Shown one piece after another: positions 44,512 to 56,824 of a stretch of DNA of 64,000 nucleotides. Each line of letters starts with the position of its first letter. The first letter of the stretch is position 1. Source of the DNA: Armillaria gallica. Taxonomy: Eukaryota; Basidiomycota; Agaricomycetes; Agaricales; Physalacriaceae. The DNA lies in assembly GCA_037576215.1 (NCBI GenBank), contig JBANDB010000004.1, positions 2,914,001 through 2,978,000 on the forward strand, in the 5' to 3' direction. The notes below the pieces were generated by a model. The model made no database searches. It saw nothing but the letters and a program-made list of their open reading frames with translations, and was not told the origin of the DNA. Both the position numbers and the translations under genes were made by a program.

Positions 44512-45966
44512 TCAGAACATCTCATCATCACCGAAGGATCGTCGTGGCGAACGAGCCCTCTCGTCGTCTCGACGACGAGCGTACTCCAACTTGAGAGAGG
44601 CGCCCTCCCCTGTTCGCGTCCCATTGAGCTTATCCAACAAGTCTGTCGCACTCTCGATGTCGCTCATGTGAATGAAGCCTGCGTTCGCTTTTTCCGAGTA
44701 GTTGTTGCGCACTAAAAAAAACATAATTAGGACATCCCCATAAAGAAAATCAAGACGGAAGCACTCACGGAAGTACACGCTCACTACGTTTGCCGCATAT
44801 GGGCCCAACAATTCACGCATAGCCTTCTCGTCTCCAATAAAGTCATAAAAGTAAAGTTTTGGGTTTGGATCTTTAGGTGCAGTGTTCTTCGCCTCCTGGT
44901 AATCAATGTTCATCTGGAGACCGTCCAGCACTAGCGGATCCTTCATATAATGATCGAACGCCTTTTCGGCACACTCTTGCTGTGCGAATTGTACATGGGC
45001 GAAGCGCCGAGATCTGCCCTCGGCATCATACGCTGCAAGGTGTCAGAGACTCGACAACGAAGTAAATAGCAAGACTTGCTCACCGACATGAACCCGCATG
45101 ATTCTCCCAAACTTGCCAAACGCTTCCCTCAACTCGGCCTCTGCACCATCAGGGAACCCACCGACGAAGATCGTATCCGAAGGACTCCGTTTCTCTTTCT
45201 CATCTCTTCTTGAGGTTTTTCCGTAGTCCATGATAGTCTGGCGGGCGCCAAACATGAAGGGCTGCTCTTCGTGCGCCTTGTAAACGCTCGTAGCCTGAGA
45301 CACGTCTGCAAAATCAACATGTGCGAAGCCCAGCGCGAGTCCGCGCGAGTTCGTGCCTAGGGTCCGCGTTAAATGTACGACAAGAATGAACAGACAAGCT
45401 ACGCACCCATTCTTACACGGGTGATCTCGCCGAAACTGCTGAGCTCATACCGTATGTCCTCTTCTGTCATATTATACGGAAGGTTTCCGAGATAAATAGT
45501 TCGCGTGGGGACCGTATTTGTCGGGGTAGACGCGCGCGGCTCCCGTACCCTCAAGGGTTGTTTGCTGAGCTCGATTCTTGCTTGACGAGTACCAAACACG
45601 AACGGCTCGGTCTGGTGGGACTGATATAGGCGCTGAGCTTCCTCTGGTGAGTCAAATGTAACGTGTGCGTAGCCCAGCGGTACGCCGCTTGGGTTCACCG
45701 CTACAAATTATCAGGAACTGTCTTCGAAAGTGTATTTTCGGCTCACCCATCTTCACGTCCTTTATCGTTCCAAAACTCCCGAGTTCATATCGCACGTCGT
45801 CATCTGTCATGTTGTACGGTAGGTTGGCTACATAAATAGTGTCCGTAACGTTGGGACCAGTCGACATCAGCCGTATGGCCAATCGCGTCGGTATCGCTGT
45901 CCTGGGTAATGTCCGTGACACCGAGAACAGCGCAGATGTGCTTGAACGGAGAAATCCAGCAAACAT
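44512..45966 (-). CDS. RNA-binding protein with four RRM-like units, probably mitochondrial
   Basis: Spliced as complement(44512..44711, 44769..45032, 45084..45356, 45407..45700, 45747..45966), 416 residues. The start at 45966 is chosen because the next 35 residues (MFAGFLRSSTSALFSVSRT and on) form an Arg/Ser-rich, acid-free mitochondrial presequence. RRM 1 and 2 have canonical RNP2/RNP1 pairs (DTIYVANLPYNMT with GYAHVTF; RTIYLGNLPYNMT with GFAHVDF); RRM 3 has DTIFVGGFP with RFAHVQF; RRM 4 is degenerate (KLYFYDF with GFIHM). An intron cuts each RRM at the same place, in phase 1, suggesting growth by exon duplication. It resembles nucleolin-like mitochondrial RNA-binding proteins of basidiomycetes. 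The C-terminal tail is Arg/Asp-rich. Confidence 0.88.
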
Positions 45967-46399
45967 TTTGAAAGATGAAAGAGGAGAGAAACAAAGAACG
46001 AGTCGGAAGGCAATGGATAAAACCGAAGGCAGGCTGGTCACGGAATAAAAATTATATTTCATTTGTCAGTATTTGGTACAAACAGCCTCGGCATCTCGGT
46101 CCGACTGCTCCGCTCAACGACGGAGACTTGGATTCGGTACGGTACATTATCTTAATGCAAAAGTTCCACATAACTGGACGGATATTAGTAGACGCAGCAT
46201 AAACAGCGCACACAACGGAGCATTGAGGCGAGCCAATGATGCTTGTGCCTTGCGGATCTTTATATACTTATACAAAAAAAGAGAAAGAAAGGGCAAAAAA
46301 GGAATGTATAGATGTGACTCAATGTCAATGTCGAGAGAACGAAGTATAGACCAGTAGGACCCGCTTCCAAAACATTGAGTGCGGACGGACCTGAGCGCT
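45967..46399. other. No supported gene
   Basis: Promoter flank of the RRM gene, and sequence with an A-rich run near 46270. Nothing else recognised. Confidence 0.45.
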
Positions 46400-46775
46400 C
46401 AGCGAACCATTTTGTATCCTCACTGTCAGTGCATGACCGTACCTACACTTAATTGTGGAGGCTCCACGCTCTTCGTTCTGCGGCGGATTCGGAATGGCTG
46501 GCATCGTTTCTGGCAATAACTGTAGTAGAGGTGAACACCGCCATCGTTACGCGTGATTAGAGCGTACCCATTCCATCAACATCCCATAGATGGTCCGCAC
46601 ATTCTTTCTCCAAAAGTCTATTCCCTCGTCTCGCTCCAGCGGAGTTTCATTATGGGTTTCCCCATACAAATGGGTTCGTAAGGTCGGATACGACCTTAGG
46701 TGTCCCACCATCAAGAGGATTGTGCAGGTGAGCTACCATAGGCTACCACCCAATCCTCAGAATTTGTCATGATAA
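46400..46775 (-). pseudogene. 3' fragment of the possible PD-(D/E)XK family
   Basis: On the minus strand, VAHLHNPLDGG-PKVVSDL and a final exon beginning LLPETMPAIPNPP match the last two exons of the gene at 52376-53931 (VAHLHNPLDGGAPEVVSYL, LLLEDMSAIPSPP). The intron between them is also recognisable. An in-frame stop interrupts the first piece, and no 5' part is present. Confidence 0.7.
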
Positions 46776-47289
46776 ACCGATCACTCGGTATTCTTTTGGT
46801 GGCATTGTGGAAAGTAATCGGAGATTCGGCCGAGCTTTCGGTGTCGGCACCTCGGTCCGCTACTCCTTCTTTTCAAGCCTCGCGCCTCATAGTACGACCA
46901 TAGAGAACAGATACGTAAATTCCGCTTTGTCTGACGTAGCCCTCATACTCAAAAATGCCTTACTCTCGTTATACAACGTCGACGGTTTTCTCCCAATAGT
47001 CACTTCTTGTAACCGGGGACACCGGTTATCTACCGGAGGTAGCCGGATAACCTAGATAGGTAGCTACGTACGTTCCCTTCTCTTTAGTCTACCACCACCT
47101 GTACCGTCGTTTCTACGAATACCGAGCTCGTTCCTTGCACGTCTGTGTGAGCTGAGTCGTCTAGTGTTGCCCCGTGGCTACGGGCTTCCACTTCTCCATG
47201 CATCACACCAACAAGTATTAGCGATGTGTCTACTTTTCTAACGAATTCTTTTCCAAGAATCGCGTCTGGCCCTGGATAAGGCTCCCAAC
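46776..47289. other. No supported gene
   Basis: Short frames only. The end is the presumed promoter of the gene at 47290. Confidence 0.45.
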
Positions 47290-48040
47290 ATGGCCGTCGC
47301 ACTTGACCCTACCATTGCTCGGGTGGATGCCCGTATCTCAGCTGCTCTGGAGCGTGGCTCCCCGGGTTCATCGTTTCTCGCTCTTGTCGCAATACTTTAT
47401 GGCGTCGCTCACGCGACGCGCCATCAATTCGTTCCTGCTGCTATCCGGGGCAGCTGCTTAGTAGACGATGAAAATCAGTGGCTTTCTGATCCAGGATACC
47501 AAGTAGAACGCGCACCCTTCGGTGGTATCGTGGGGGTCTCCTCAGGCTTCGCTAGTTCCCCAACTGATCCCGATCTTCCTGAAATTTCTCATTTCACTCT
47601 ATACACCGAAGACGGCGACCTGTATATGATAGGTAACTAAATTTACCTTCAATGGTCTTCAATTGTTCAACGCACTATCGTAGATGTTGAAACCGCAGAT
47701 TCTTGGATTGAAGGCGGCGAACATCGTCCGTTTAATCTCGAGCAGCTTCGAAAGCAAGAAATCGCAAAGGGAGAAGTGCTACTTCAGACCTGTGCTAAAG
47801 TGAATACATTTTGCGCGGCTACCATTGGGAAGATGTCATACACAAGTAACAGTCAACAACCACCCAGACCTCCGGGTCCGCACTGGCATTTTACTCGCCG
47901 ACGGGATTGCCACTAAGCCAGTTGGGTGAGTAAATCTACATACCTGCTAAGCCGTTTGTCTCACCGTACATACTGTCAGGTCCATCTGACGAGGTGCATT
48001 ATTGCTCATTTCTCGTATGTAAAGATTGTACCGGAATACA
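47290..48040 (+). CDS. Unrecognised small protein, exon ends uncertain
   Basis: The first exon (47290 to about 47634) has 115 codons with a hydrophobic helix (SSFLALVAILYGVAH) and an acidic end (FTLYTEDGDLYMI). A 51-base intron ending CGTAG leads to DVETADSWIEGGEHRPFNLEQLRKQEIAKGEVLLQTCAK in frame. The next splice is ambiguous: one choice ends near 47931, another continues to about 48040. No known domain. The end coordinate is approximate. Confidence 0.5.
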
Positions 48041-48201
48041 TCCGACTTTGTGACGAGTTGTAATTCCGTTATGATTCGCCATGCGCGCGCGAAGAACAGA
48101 CAAGGAGGAGGAAGTATATCTACGATAGGTAATGATGTCATCGGTGCACTGGAACAGGCGGGGCGGATAGTCCTAGTCAACCTTGACTTGAAACTTGCTT
48201 G

Positions 48202-49779
48202 ATGGCAGAAAAAAGAGAACTGGACGGTAGTCCTGCGGAACTTCCACTCGCAAAGCGAATAAAACTAGCCCGACCGGCGCTGCGGAGCTACAAGGCTCTT
48301 CTCGACAAGTTCAATACACTTGGTCTAGGATTTTTGGAGCTCCTATTGGGTGAAGAGGACGACGACTCGGAGGAATTCAGCAAAGACGACCTTGCAGAAA
48401 TAATCAAGGCTTGGAGGAGACCGCATAAAGTAAAGCTCTGTTTCTTTGTGGATGCCTTCGTTAAAGACTGTTTAGGTGCACGGTTCGGTCAAAATAACAT
48501 TCCCTGTGTTGGAGAATCGTTTGGGCCTTCGAATGTTCTATCATGATTGGAACAGGAGCCGGATGGATCTATGGCGGGATTCCAAATATTATGCCGTCGA
48601 CCTCGAGCCCTTATACCAAGAGCTCGAAGCTATCTACGAGTCGTCTAACCGTCACGTAAGTACTTAGTCGTGCAACACGTCTCTATGATTAACGAGAATC
48701 TTCCTTCATCTAGAACCTGGTGGCGTCTCGCCGCTCGATTGTTAACGCTTATCTCACTTTCATCGTCACAACCATGAGGAAGGAGCGCGAAGGCCACATC
48801 AAAAATGCTGTCAAGGCTACAATTGAAGCAAGTCCCAGTCACGATATAACACCGCTCTTGCCATACGGCGAGTCAGATCAAGTACTCTCATCTTTTCGGG
48901 AGTCACCAGAAGGTGCAGGCTCGCCTTCGACGCTCGAAGAGTTCAGCATTGACGATAAAGTGAACTTTCTGTGGTGGGCAAACCGGTTACTGGGATGGAG
49001 GGCGTTTACGGCCTTGGAAGATGATTTATGGAATCTTTACCTGTATGAAGGGATGGCCATCGACTCTGCTGTCCTCAAAGATGCATCTCAGGATGTCCCG
49101 GAACTGACACTGTCTGGGGTTGTGGATCATGGAATCTTAGTATTTAAGACTCGGGATTCAGGTCCGCGATCCATCATTTCTCAGGCCGTGATATTCTTTT
49201 GACTTTTTTTTCAACTAGGCAATGTCTATTCTGCTAGGCCTAATGATGTCGTTTGCGGGTCCTTGAAGGCCGGAGAGCTTCGCCTCCTCTATGTCGAAAC
49301 TGAAATGAACAACGAGGGTATAATTCGATTTATAGACGATGATCCGCTGATGGAGGCAACAGCCCAAGCACTCGCTTTGAGCACTATGTCCAAGTGAGCG
49401 TTCATTTCATGCATTTGAAGGCCAATCTTAAAACCTTTCCTTTTCAGCCGGCCAAACATGCGATTCATCGTGACAGACTCTTCTGAGTGGATGTTGGCTC
49501 ATCTGCGTAATGGGCCGACCCCCGAAATGACATACATGTCTCCTATCGAGACACTAAAATGTGACCATCCATTTGGGAAGTCGTTTGGATCTGTGAAGTA
49601 TCGGGAGCTTTCAATGAGCATTTGGCGAAGAGATGTGCAGAAGGTCTTTGTGACGGTAGCGGAATGGGTATGTGTCGGTCTCCCAGATAGCCGTTCACGA
49701 TGACCTGAGCAATTTTCTTGTACAGTTGGCGCCAGAAAGTGATTCATTGATCAAATCTCCGCCTCCGTCGTCCGCATAA
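48202..49779 (+). CDS. Possible PD-(D/E)XK-family protein, paralogue A
   Basis: Several exons from ATG 48202 to stop 49779. Order: a basic/acidic N-terminus (KRIKLARPALRSYKALLDKF, then EEDDDSEEF), LENRLGLRMFYHDWN, VNAYLTFIVTTMRKEREGHIKNAVKATIE, SGVVDHGILVFK, LRLLYVETEMN, MEATAQALALS, RFIVTDSSEWMLAHLRNG, and a last exon LAPESDSLIKSPPP. Intron positions match those of the gene at 52376-53931. Near 48470-48500 the frame changes between the first and second segments without a good intron, so a small lesion is likely. The putative catalytic ExK is ExE here. It is convergent with the kinase-like gene, 155 bases stop to stop. The function is an inference. Confidence 0.6.
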
Positions 49780-49933
49780 GCACCTACTCGACCAGCCTGA
49801 GGCATGGATAAATTGGCGTTTCCTGCGATGCACTCGTCCACTGTATATTATAACCGCCTGAGGCAAAATCAATTTTGTAATCATAACTTTGTCATTACGC
49901 GCCAGATCATGCTTGTAATTGTTGTAATAAATA

Positions 49934-51774
49934 CTACTCCCGCCACTCCATCAGAGAGTCGAAAACTTGACCAAGTCTTTCAAGTTCACCGCAAGAACAC
50001 GACTCGTCCAGTGAGGATAATTCAAAGTCAAGAATACGCAGCATCCCGTTCCCATCTTTCGCAACGTTCCTCGGCTCAAGGTCGTGGTGATGAAGTCCTG
50101 CCGAGTGAAGACCATTCGCGTGTTTCCATATAGTTCGGCTACATAATATTCGGCAATCAGAATCAAGCAAAAAGTTTATCCCAGACACTCACAGTTCCTC
50201 CGCACTCATCCCCGCTTCGTCCCACGAGTAACAACGGAACGCTTCTCCCACATCGCCCAAGATCACAGCACCCCAAGAGTCATCATGCATTGTAAATGTA
50301 CCGTAATACACAGGCGCAAGGTCGTCCAAATGGTGACGAGAGAGAAGTCGATACGCGCGAGTCTCCTTGTTCATAGCCTCAAAATAGCGGCGGGAGTACA
50401 TCTTGGCAATGATAGATATGACGGTCCCGTTGCTGTCCGTAAGCGATCCTCGCCACACCTGTGCAAAATTGCCGATATTAATCCGCTGGAAGAGTTGTAC
50501 GTTGGCGCTAGCAGAACAGATGCTTGAGGAAGCCAGTGGAGGAGTGTTGTCCGAAGGATCATCGTAAAGCACCTGAGAATAGAGGAGCCTAGGAAGCCCA
50601 GTAACGTCGGGATGGTCGAATTTCAAGGATATCTACAGCCTGGCTTCAGTGTTTCCGAAAGATGAGAACACTAAGCAATACCATTGACATCTTAGCTATC
50701 GCAGTCCCATCTCTTGTATTTGGTGTCTCTCTCAGGCCCTGCGAGTCGGATTGGGTAGCCTTTTCACGGGGCGTGATGGGATTCCGAATAGCAGGAAGGA
50801 CACCTTTACGGACCGAGGTGTTTGGAAGCATAAGGTAGGTCATGACTGCAAATAGCGGGATGCCCTTTTCACAGCGACTCAGTTCATCAATAAAGGGATA
50901 TTCAGCAGGAGTGGGAGGATTGTCGTCGCGGAAAAGGTGGTAGTGAGGTGACACAAGTAATCCGTGATGATTCGATGCGTATACACCTGTAGAACCCAAT
51001 TGAGCATTAAGTATAGGAGATCCGATGGTATCTACTTTTTTCGAGGATGACGGCAGATAAACCACTAAATATCACTTTGTGTTCTAATACTGGATCGCTT
51101 GTTGATAGTTGAAGCCACGCCTGATGAATATAGGTGTTCATTCGTGTGGCGTGAGCAAGCATGGAGTGTTACCTTGATGCACATAGCCTTGGCGTCATAC
51201 TGTGGGTCGGGCGGTCCATATTCATGTTCCTTCTGCATGTCCTTCGCGTGATGGAACAGAACTCGAGGTCGCTTTACGGTCGTCATGGTGGTCTTGACGC
51301 CTGTCCTCGTTGGTACGTCGATAGTCGTCCAGTTTAGATCACCTTCTTCCAAGTATTCTTGCCGTGGGACTGCAAGCTGGGTCAAGGTGATAGGCTGAGC
51401 GGGTGTACTGCTTAGGGCCTTGACGGCCTCCCTGACTACTGCGAAAACTTCATAGTAGAGAATTCCGACCGTAACTTCGTTAGAGAGGATAGATGCCCAT
51501 AAATCTTCATGGAACGATTGAAGGCGATCAGCAAGACGAGGGGGAGTGGTTGATCCAGCCAACTTTCGTCTTCTAGAAAAGAACGGAAAGATTCAAGAAT
51601 GCGCGGGACGATGGTGGGATCTGGGTCTGATTGGCACAGTGATTTTTCGGCGGGAGGGGGCGCGATGGCAGGATACGGGTGTATATTGTGTGTAGACGAT
51701 ATTTCTTCCAGGCGCAAGTGGTCCTCAAAGCGCATATCAAGGAAATCCCGCCAAGTTGGTGGCGGTTGATCCAT
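49934..51774 (-). pseudogene. Kinase-like gene, inverted copy 1 (frameshift in a C run)
   Basis: Begins MDQPPPTWRDFLDMRF at 51774, the same start as the copy at 58795. At about 51553 a run of five C, against six in the other copy, shifts the frame; beyond it the protein stays readable (FHEDLW, KRPRVLFHHAKDM, a Zn-free middle with GVYASNHHGLLVSPHYHLF and PLFAVMTYLMLP, then the kinase lobe). The kinase part has VQLFQRINIGNFAQVWRG, IIAKMY, the catalytic HHHDLEPRNV and RILDFELSS, where the usual DFG is DFE. It would be an unusual, perhaps inactive, kinase of the basidiomycete expansion. If the C run is a sequencing error the gene could be intact. Confidence 0.75.
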
Positions 51775-52375
51775 GACGATCCAGAAGAATAAGCCCCCGA
51801 CCCCTATTGCCCGAGGCCTTAGACACGTGCTCCTTCTCAGTGATAGCCTGCCATCCACTCAAGCGAGCGTAGGATCGGAGCTATCACTTGATAATGAGGT
51901 ACGTTAGCGACTTTCGGGAAGGATTTCGTTAAGAAATAGGCGACATCAGCGATGGTTGGCGCTCAATTTGAATGTGAAGTGACTACGGGAAGAAACTTTC
52001 CTATATTTCCTGAAGAGAGAGATGTTTTTTAACAACAAGAGCCACCGCAGACGACGCGGTATCACATGAAAGTGAAGGAACAAAATGCGGCCCGTAGTCC
52101 CGGCAGACTGAGATAAATGTTCACTCTCACGAACACCTTCCGATCAGTTGCTTGTCGTCGCAATCATAACGAAGACAGCGATACCAGCGGAAAGACTTGA
52201 CATTCATCACTGGGATGAACCTGATCTATGTGTCTGTCTGCCACGACCTGGCATCAACTAAACCCCAACCCATGCCTTCTTTCGCTGAGAAATATACTAT
52301 TTGCTAATACAAGTGCTATGACAGTCACACATCGAAATCTCTTTCTTCGGGAACGTATATACTAATATCTAGAAT
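51775..52375. other. No supported gene
   Basis: Spacer between the kinase-like gene start and the 3' end of the next minus-strand gene. Nothing recognised. Confidence 0.5.
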
Positions 52376-53931
52376 TTACTGATTGACTTGATCGTGCTCC
52401 TCGCCAGACAACGGCGGACTCGGGATGGCCGACATGTCTTCTAGTAACAACTAGGAAGGAAAAAGTGAATACCGACATCATTACGTGTGATTGGAACGTA
52501 CCCATTCCATCAACATCGCATAGATGGTCCGCACCTTATTTCTCCAGACGCGTTTTTCTCCATCTCGGACTAGGATATCTTCATAAAGCCGTCTGTGCGG
52601 ATTTCCACCAGGGCACATTTCGCAGAGATATGACACGACCTCAGGCGCCCCACCGTCAAGAGGATTGTGTAGGTGAGCTACCACCCAATCCTCGGAATTC
52701 GTCACGACATACCGAACGTTTGGTATTCTTAAACAGATGTTAGAACCTGTACGACAGCTTCAACTACAGTTACTTACTTGAACTGCGCGCTGAGAGCAAG
52801 TGCTTGAGCTGATGCTTCCACCAGCGGTTTACCACCGACTGGTCGTCGATGTCCGTTTGCGTCAGTTTTGGTTTCGATAAAGATGAGCCGAGCCTCCACA
52901 GACTTGGCCTGGGATATTAGTAGCTCACTATGGTTATCATAGCAACCAGCTGAAGGGACACATTCTGGAGATGATAAGGTCAACAACAATATATTATGCA
53001 ATTTAATGGAATATAAACCGTCATCCAACATCTTGTAGACGAACATCACGTAATCCGCGACTCCGTACAGTGCGATCTTCCGGCCATTTTGGTCGTGTAA
53101 GGGGGCGCCGAGGCCGTCGAGAAGGATACCTGGAAATAGGCGAATACAACAAGAATCCCTGTAACCCTCGAGATCTACAAGTCCGTTCTGTGCTATAGAG
53201 TCGTTGCTCCACCGGATGAACTCTGCTTTGTCGTCGACACTGAGCTCCGAGAACGTCGACTCGGGCAGGCCAGCCTTCTCGGCAAAAAGTGACAGTGCAG
53301 GTATAAGATCCTCAGCAAGGGTGCCCAATGGCATCAGTGACATGATATCGAAATCAGATGCGTCAGATTCTATCCTGGCTTTGATTGCAGTCTTGATTTG
53401 GATCTCTCCTTTCTCCCTGATGGATGAGGCGATGAAGAGGAGGTAGGCGGTAACGATGCGATGCACACCCTATGCATCTTGTGAAAATGCTGAAATAGGA
53501 ATATAATGGGAGGATACTGACCTCGAATGGGGAAGACACAGAGATGATTTCGAGGTCACGGAAAAGTGACTCGAGACTGTCATCGCGGTACTTGGATGAC
53601 ATCGCGGAGGACAGTATTCCGTGGGGGGTCCAGTCATGATGGGAAAACCGAACGCCAAAGCGTGTCTCCAAGATCGCTTGCGTTATTTGCGAAAACTCGA
53701 AGCAACTTTGTTCCTAAACATTGTTAAGTTTGACTTGGATAATTATACAATGATTAAATTTACGTCTTGGGCAGCATCCTCGTTGAGTACTATGAGTTGC
53801 ACAATCGCTAAATAGCGCTCCAGCGGTCTCGGGGCGCGCTCAAGAATATTTTTGAATTTTCCAAGAAGAGCTTTGGCGAGATCCAAGTGCATTGATATAG
53901 ATTCATTGTTGCGATCCCTTGTAGATTGCAT
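52376..53931 (-). CDS. Possible PD-(D/E)XK-family protein, paralogue B (intact)
   Basis: Spliced as complement(52376..52450, 52502..52727, 52778..52964, 53019..53469, 53522..53713, 53764..53931), 432 residues with all phases consistent. Helical N-terminus (HLDLAKALLGKFKNILERAPRP), LETRFGVRFSHHDW near residue 75, IVTAYLLFIASSIREK and KTAIKARIE near 130-150. Then LYGVADYVMFVYK with Asp near 259 and RLIFIETKT with Glu near 301 and Lys two residues on. The order Asp, then Glu-x-Lys on a following strand, then a helix (LVEASAQALALS) is the arrangement of PD-(D/E)XK nucleases. After that come VRYVVTNSEDWVVAHL and a short Pro/Glu tail. The nuclease idea is an inference; I do not recognise a named family. 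Confidence 0.72.
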
Positions 53932-54183
53932 GATGCGAATTAGCAAAGCGAGGTGGAGATCGCGATACACGAACGAGCTGTGGGTGAGGGCAGATGAAAT
54001 GCGAAATCTGAGTCCTGAAGGACGTGGAGAGAGTGAAAACTTTTCTGGAGAATCCACGACATTGCGAGCGTACAAAACGGATGCAAATACGACGCCACAG
54101 TAACTGCTGAAAGTGATCCGTGATCCGTCCCGGATCTGCCGGTCGATCAGTACCGAGAATGGCGAGCTCCGTTTGAGCTCCGC

Positions 54184-54203
54184 GACGACGACGACGACGA
54201 CAG
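54184..54203 (+). repeat. GAC trinucleotide microsatellite in the aminopeptidase 5' leader
   Basis: Six uninterrupted GAC units immediately before the start codon region. Confidence 0.7.
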
Positions 54204-54208
54204 CCACG

Positions 54209-56824
54209 ATGAGTGACCCAACAACCCAATCCAACTACGATGAAGTCTACACTGAACACGTCTCGCTCATCTGGGCCATCGACTGGGAAGCAATGACCGT
54301 CAGCGGTGAGGCAATACACGATCTTAGGGTAAAGGTCGATGGGGTAACAGAGGTAATGTGCGTATATTCTATTCAGAATACCGAGGAATGCTGGAGCTAA
54401 CGTTCTGAAGATTCGATACGGCAGATCTGGATATCAGCAAAGTCTCTGTGCAAGACGAACCAGTCACTGTGGGTCCATCAGTGCGCCGGTCGCGCAGTTG
54501 TTGATGAACAGCGTAGTACGATATCAAAGGAAAGCATCCTGTCATGGGCTCTGCCCTCCATGTCCCTCTCGGTGGCGGTCTCAAAGCTGGATCAACCGTC
54601 AAGGTATCGGTTTTATACAAGACGACCAAGGATTGCACTGCACTTCAGTGGCTGGACAAAGAGTGAGCATTAGTGTATGACAAATCTAACTCTTCATCCA
54701 TTCCTTGCAGGCAAACCAAGGGGAAACAGTTTCCGTACCTCTTCAGTCAATGCCAACCTATCTACATGCGAACTCTTGCACCTGTTCAAGGTATGTAGTT
54801 TATTTCGGCTCAGCAGCGTTCTGACCACAGTTCATAGATACTCCGTCTGTCAAGATTGTAAGGGTCGTCTACCCTTGCATCCTTACCTGACCGTTCCACC
54901 AGACATACACGGCCAAAGTCACGTCTGTTCTTCCAGTCCTTCTTTCTGCCATCCGACAGTCGCCGCCCTCGGACGGCCCCGCTCACGGAGGAAAAGTAGT
55001 AGGAAAGGATCTCGTCGAATACAGTTATCACCAGGTACGTCATTTTTCTCTCTCTCTCGCCCGACTTTTGAATAATCCTGTCCCAGCCCGTCCCCATACC
55101 ATCCTATCTGATCGCCATTGCGTCAGGAAACGTCGTTTATCGACCCTTCCCCAAGTACGAAGACAGGAATTGGACTAGCGGCATCTGGGCGGAACCAGAG
55201 ATGATCGACGCCGCTTATTGGGAGTTTTCTGAAGACACTGGCAGGTTTTTGCGGGCGGAAGAAGACATTGTCACACCGTACAGATTCGGTGTATACGATC
55301 TCCTCGTCCTCCCGCCTTCCTTCCCTTATGGTGGCATGGCACGTTTCCCATTGATTGTTTCGTGTTCCCCGTCTCACCTCGCACACGCAGGAAAACGCTT
55401 GTCTTACTTTTTTGACACCCAGTAAGGCGCGCTTTCGTATTTCCTCAGGCAAAACTTAAATTGTGCAGCACTACTGACTGGCGACCGGACCCTTGTCGAT
55501 GTCGTTGCTCATGAACTCACCCATTCTTACTTCGGTAATGGCGTGACGTGCGTGATCTTCGACACCTTCTCTCCATTTCTGATGCAAATTATAGCCACGC
55601 TCACGCGACCCACTTCTGGCTCAACGAAGGTTGGACGACCTATATGGAACGCCTCCTTTTGCAGGTTATCCATTCACCAGCCGACCGAGGTTTTTCCTTC
55701 CTTATTGGATACAAAAGCCTCGTTGATGATCTGGAGTTGTATGCGAATCAACCCAAGTACCAGCGATTGGTCATCGAGTTTGAAAAGGGTGAAGATCCGG
55801 ATGACGCGTATAGCAAGGTTTGGCGCCCTTCACGTCGTTAGGAACGGCGTTTTGACAGGCCTCATCTTCAGGTTCCTTACGAAAAGGGTGCCAATCTGAT
55901 ACTTCACCTCGGTATGGTCTAACACCTGGACCATTAACCCACTTATCTCATACATCTCACAGAGCGGACTATTGGCGGCCTTGGTGTTTTTCTTCCCTAC
56001 GTTAGCGACTACGTCAATACGTTCATGGGCAAGAGCATCACCACTAATGAGTGGAAAGCACATCTGTATGCCTACTATGAGAAGCATGGTGGTCCCGAGA
56101 AGATCAAAGCGCTAGATAGTATTGATTGGGATGTGTGTCAGCTTCTTTTTTCTTGTTAATATCTCCTCTGACGTCTTTATGGCATAGGCGTGGTTTTATG
56201 GCGAAGGCACCAGTCTGCCGGTGACTATGGATTACGATACCTCCTTGGCTACGAAGGCATATTCTCTTGCGGAACGTTGGGATGCATCGCGAACCACCGA
56301 AGTTTCCAAGCTCGACTTCAAGTCCGATGATCTCAATGATTTCAACTCCAACCAAACAGGTGCGTCTTTGTCATCACTATAACGCACAAGAAGATGATTA
56401 AAAATCCTCAGCGGTATTCCTCGAGCGCCTCCAATCATACACTCCTCTCCCCTCTGACCTCCTCGCGCACCTCGGATCCCTCTATGGCCTGTCAACAACC
56501 CACAATGCCGAGATTCGCTCCCGGTTTTATCTACTCGCTCTGAAGGATGTTGCCTCCCCCGCAGCGCCCGGTTTTGCGGCCTCGGCGGCGAATTGGATTA
56601 TCGGCGAAGGGACGGGCGCGGTGATTGGAAGGATGAAGTTCTGCCGGGATATTTTCCGAGCGGTGTTCAAGGTCGACAAGGATATAGCGGTAAAGGCATT
56701 TGAGAAGGAGAAGACGTCGTTCCATCCTATTGCGAGAAAGATGATTGAGAAGGTTGGTGCTTTGTTGGTGCTGCATTTGTCGTACGGTTGCTTATGGGTT
56801 TACTAGGACCTTGGTCTTGCTTGA
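54209..56824 (+). CDS. M1 zinc aminopeptidase, leukotriene A4 hydrolase type
   Basis: Multi-exon gene of about 600 residues from ATG 54209 to stop 56824. It should cleave N-terminal residues from peptides in the cytosol; the animal enzyme also hydrolyses LTA4 epoxide. Visible in order: DPTTQSNYDEVYTEHVSL at the start, ALQWLDKEQT and YLFSQCQPIYMRTLAPVQDTPSVK, YLIAIASGNV, the peptide-binding FPYGGMENACLTF, the zinc site VAHELTHSYFGN with the third ligand Glu 19 residues later in FWLNEGWTTYMER, DPDDAYSKVPYEKG, DAWFYGEGTSLPV, and the C-terminal helical domain (DIFRAVFKVDKDIAVKAFEKEKTSFHPIARKMIEKDLGLA). One intron right after GGM starts with GC. A (GAC)n run lies just before the start codon (about 54184-54200). 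Confidence 0.93.

Noticed and set aside
54209..54408. First aminopeptidase exon read through to 54400 as a separate small protein
   Set aside because: A GTGCGT donor at 54358 joins it in frame to FDTADLDIS, the expected family sequence.
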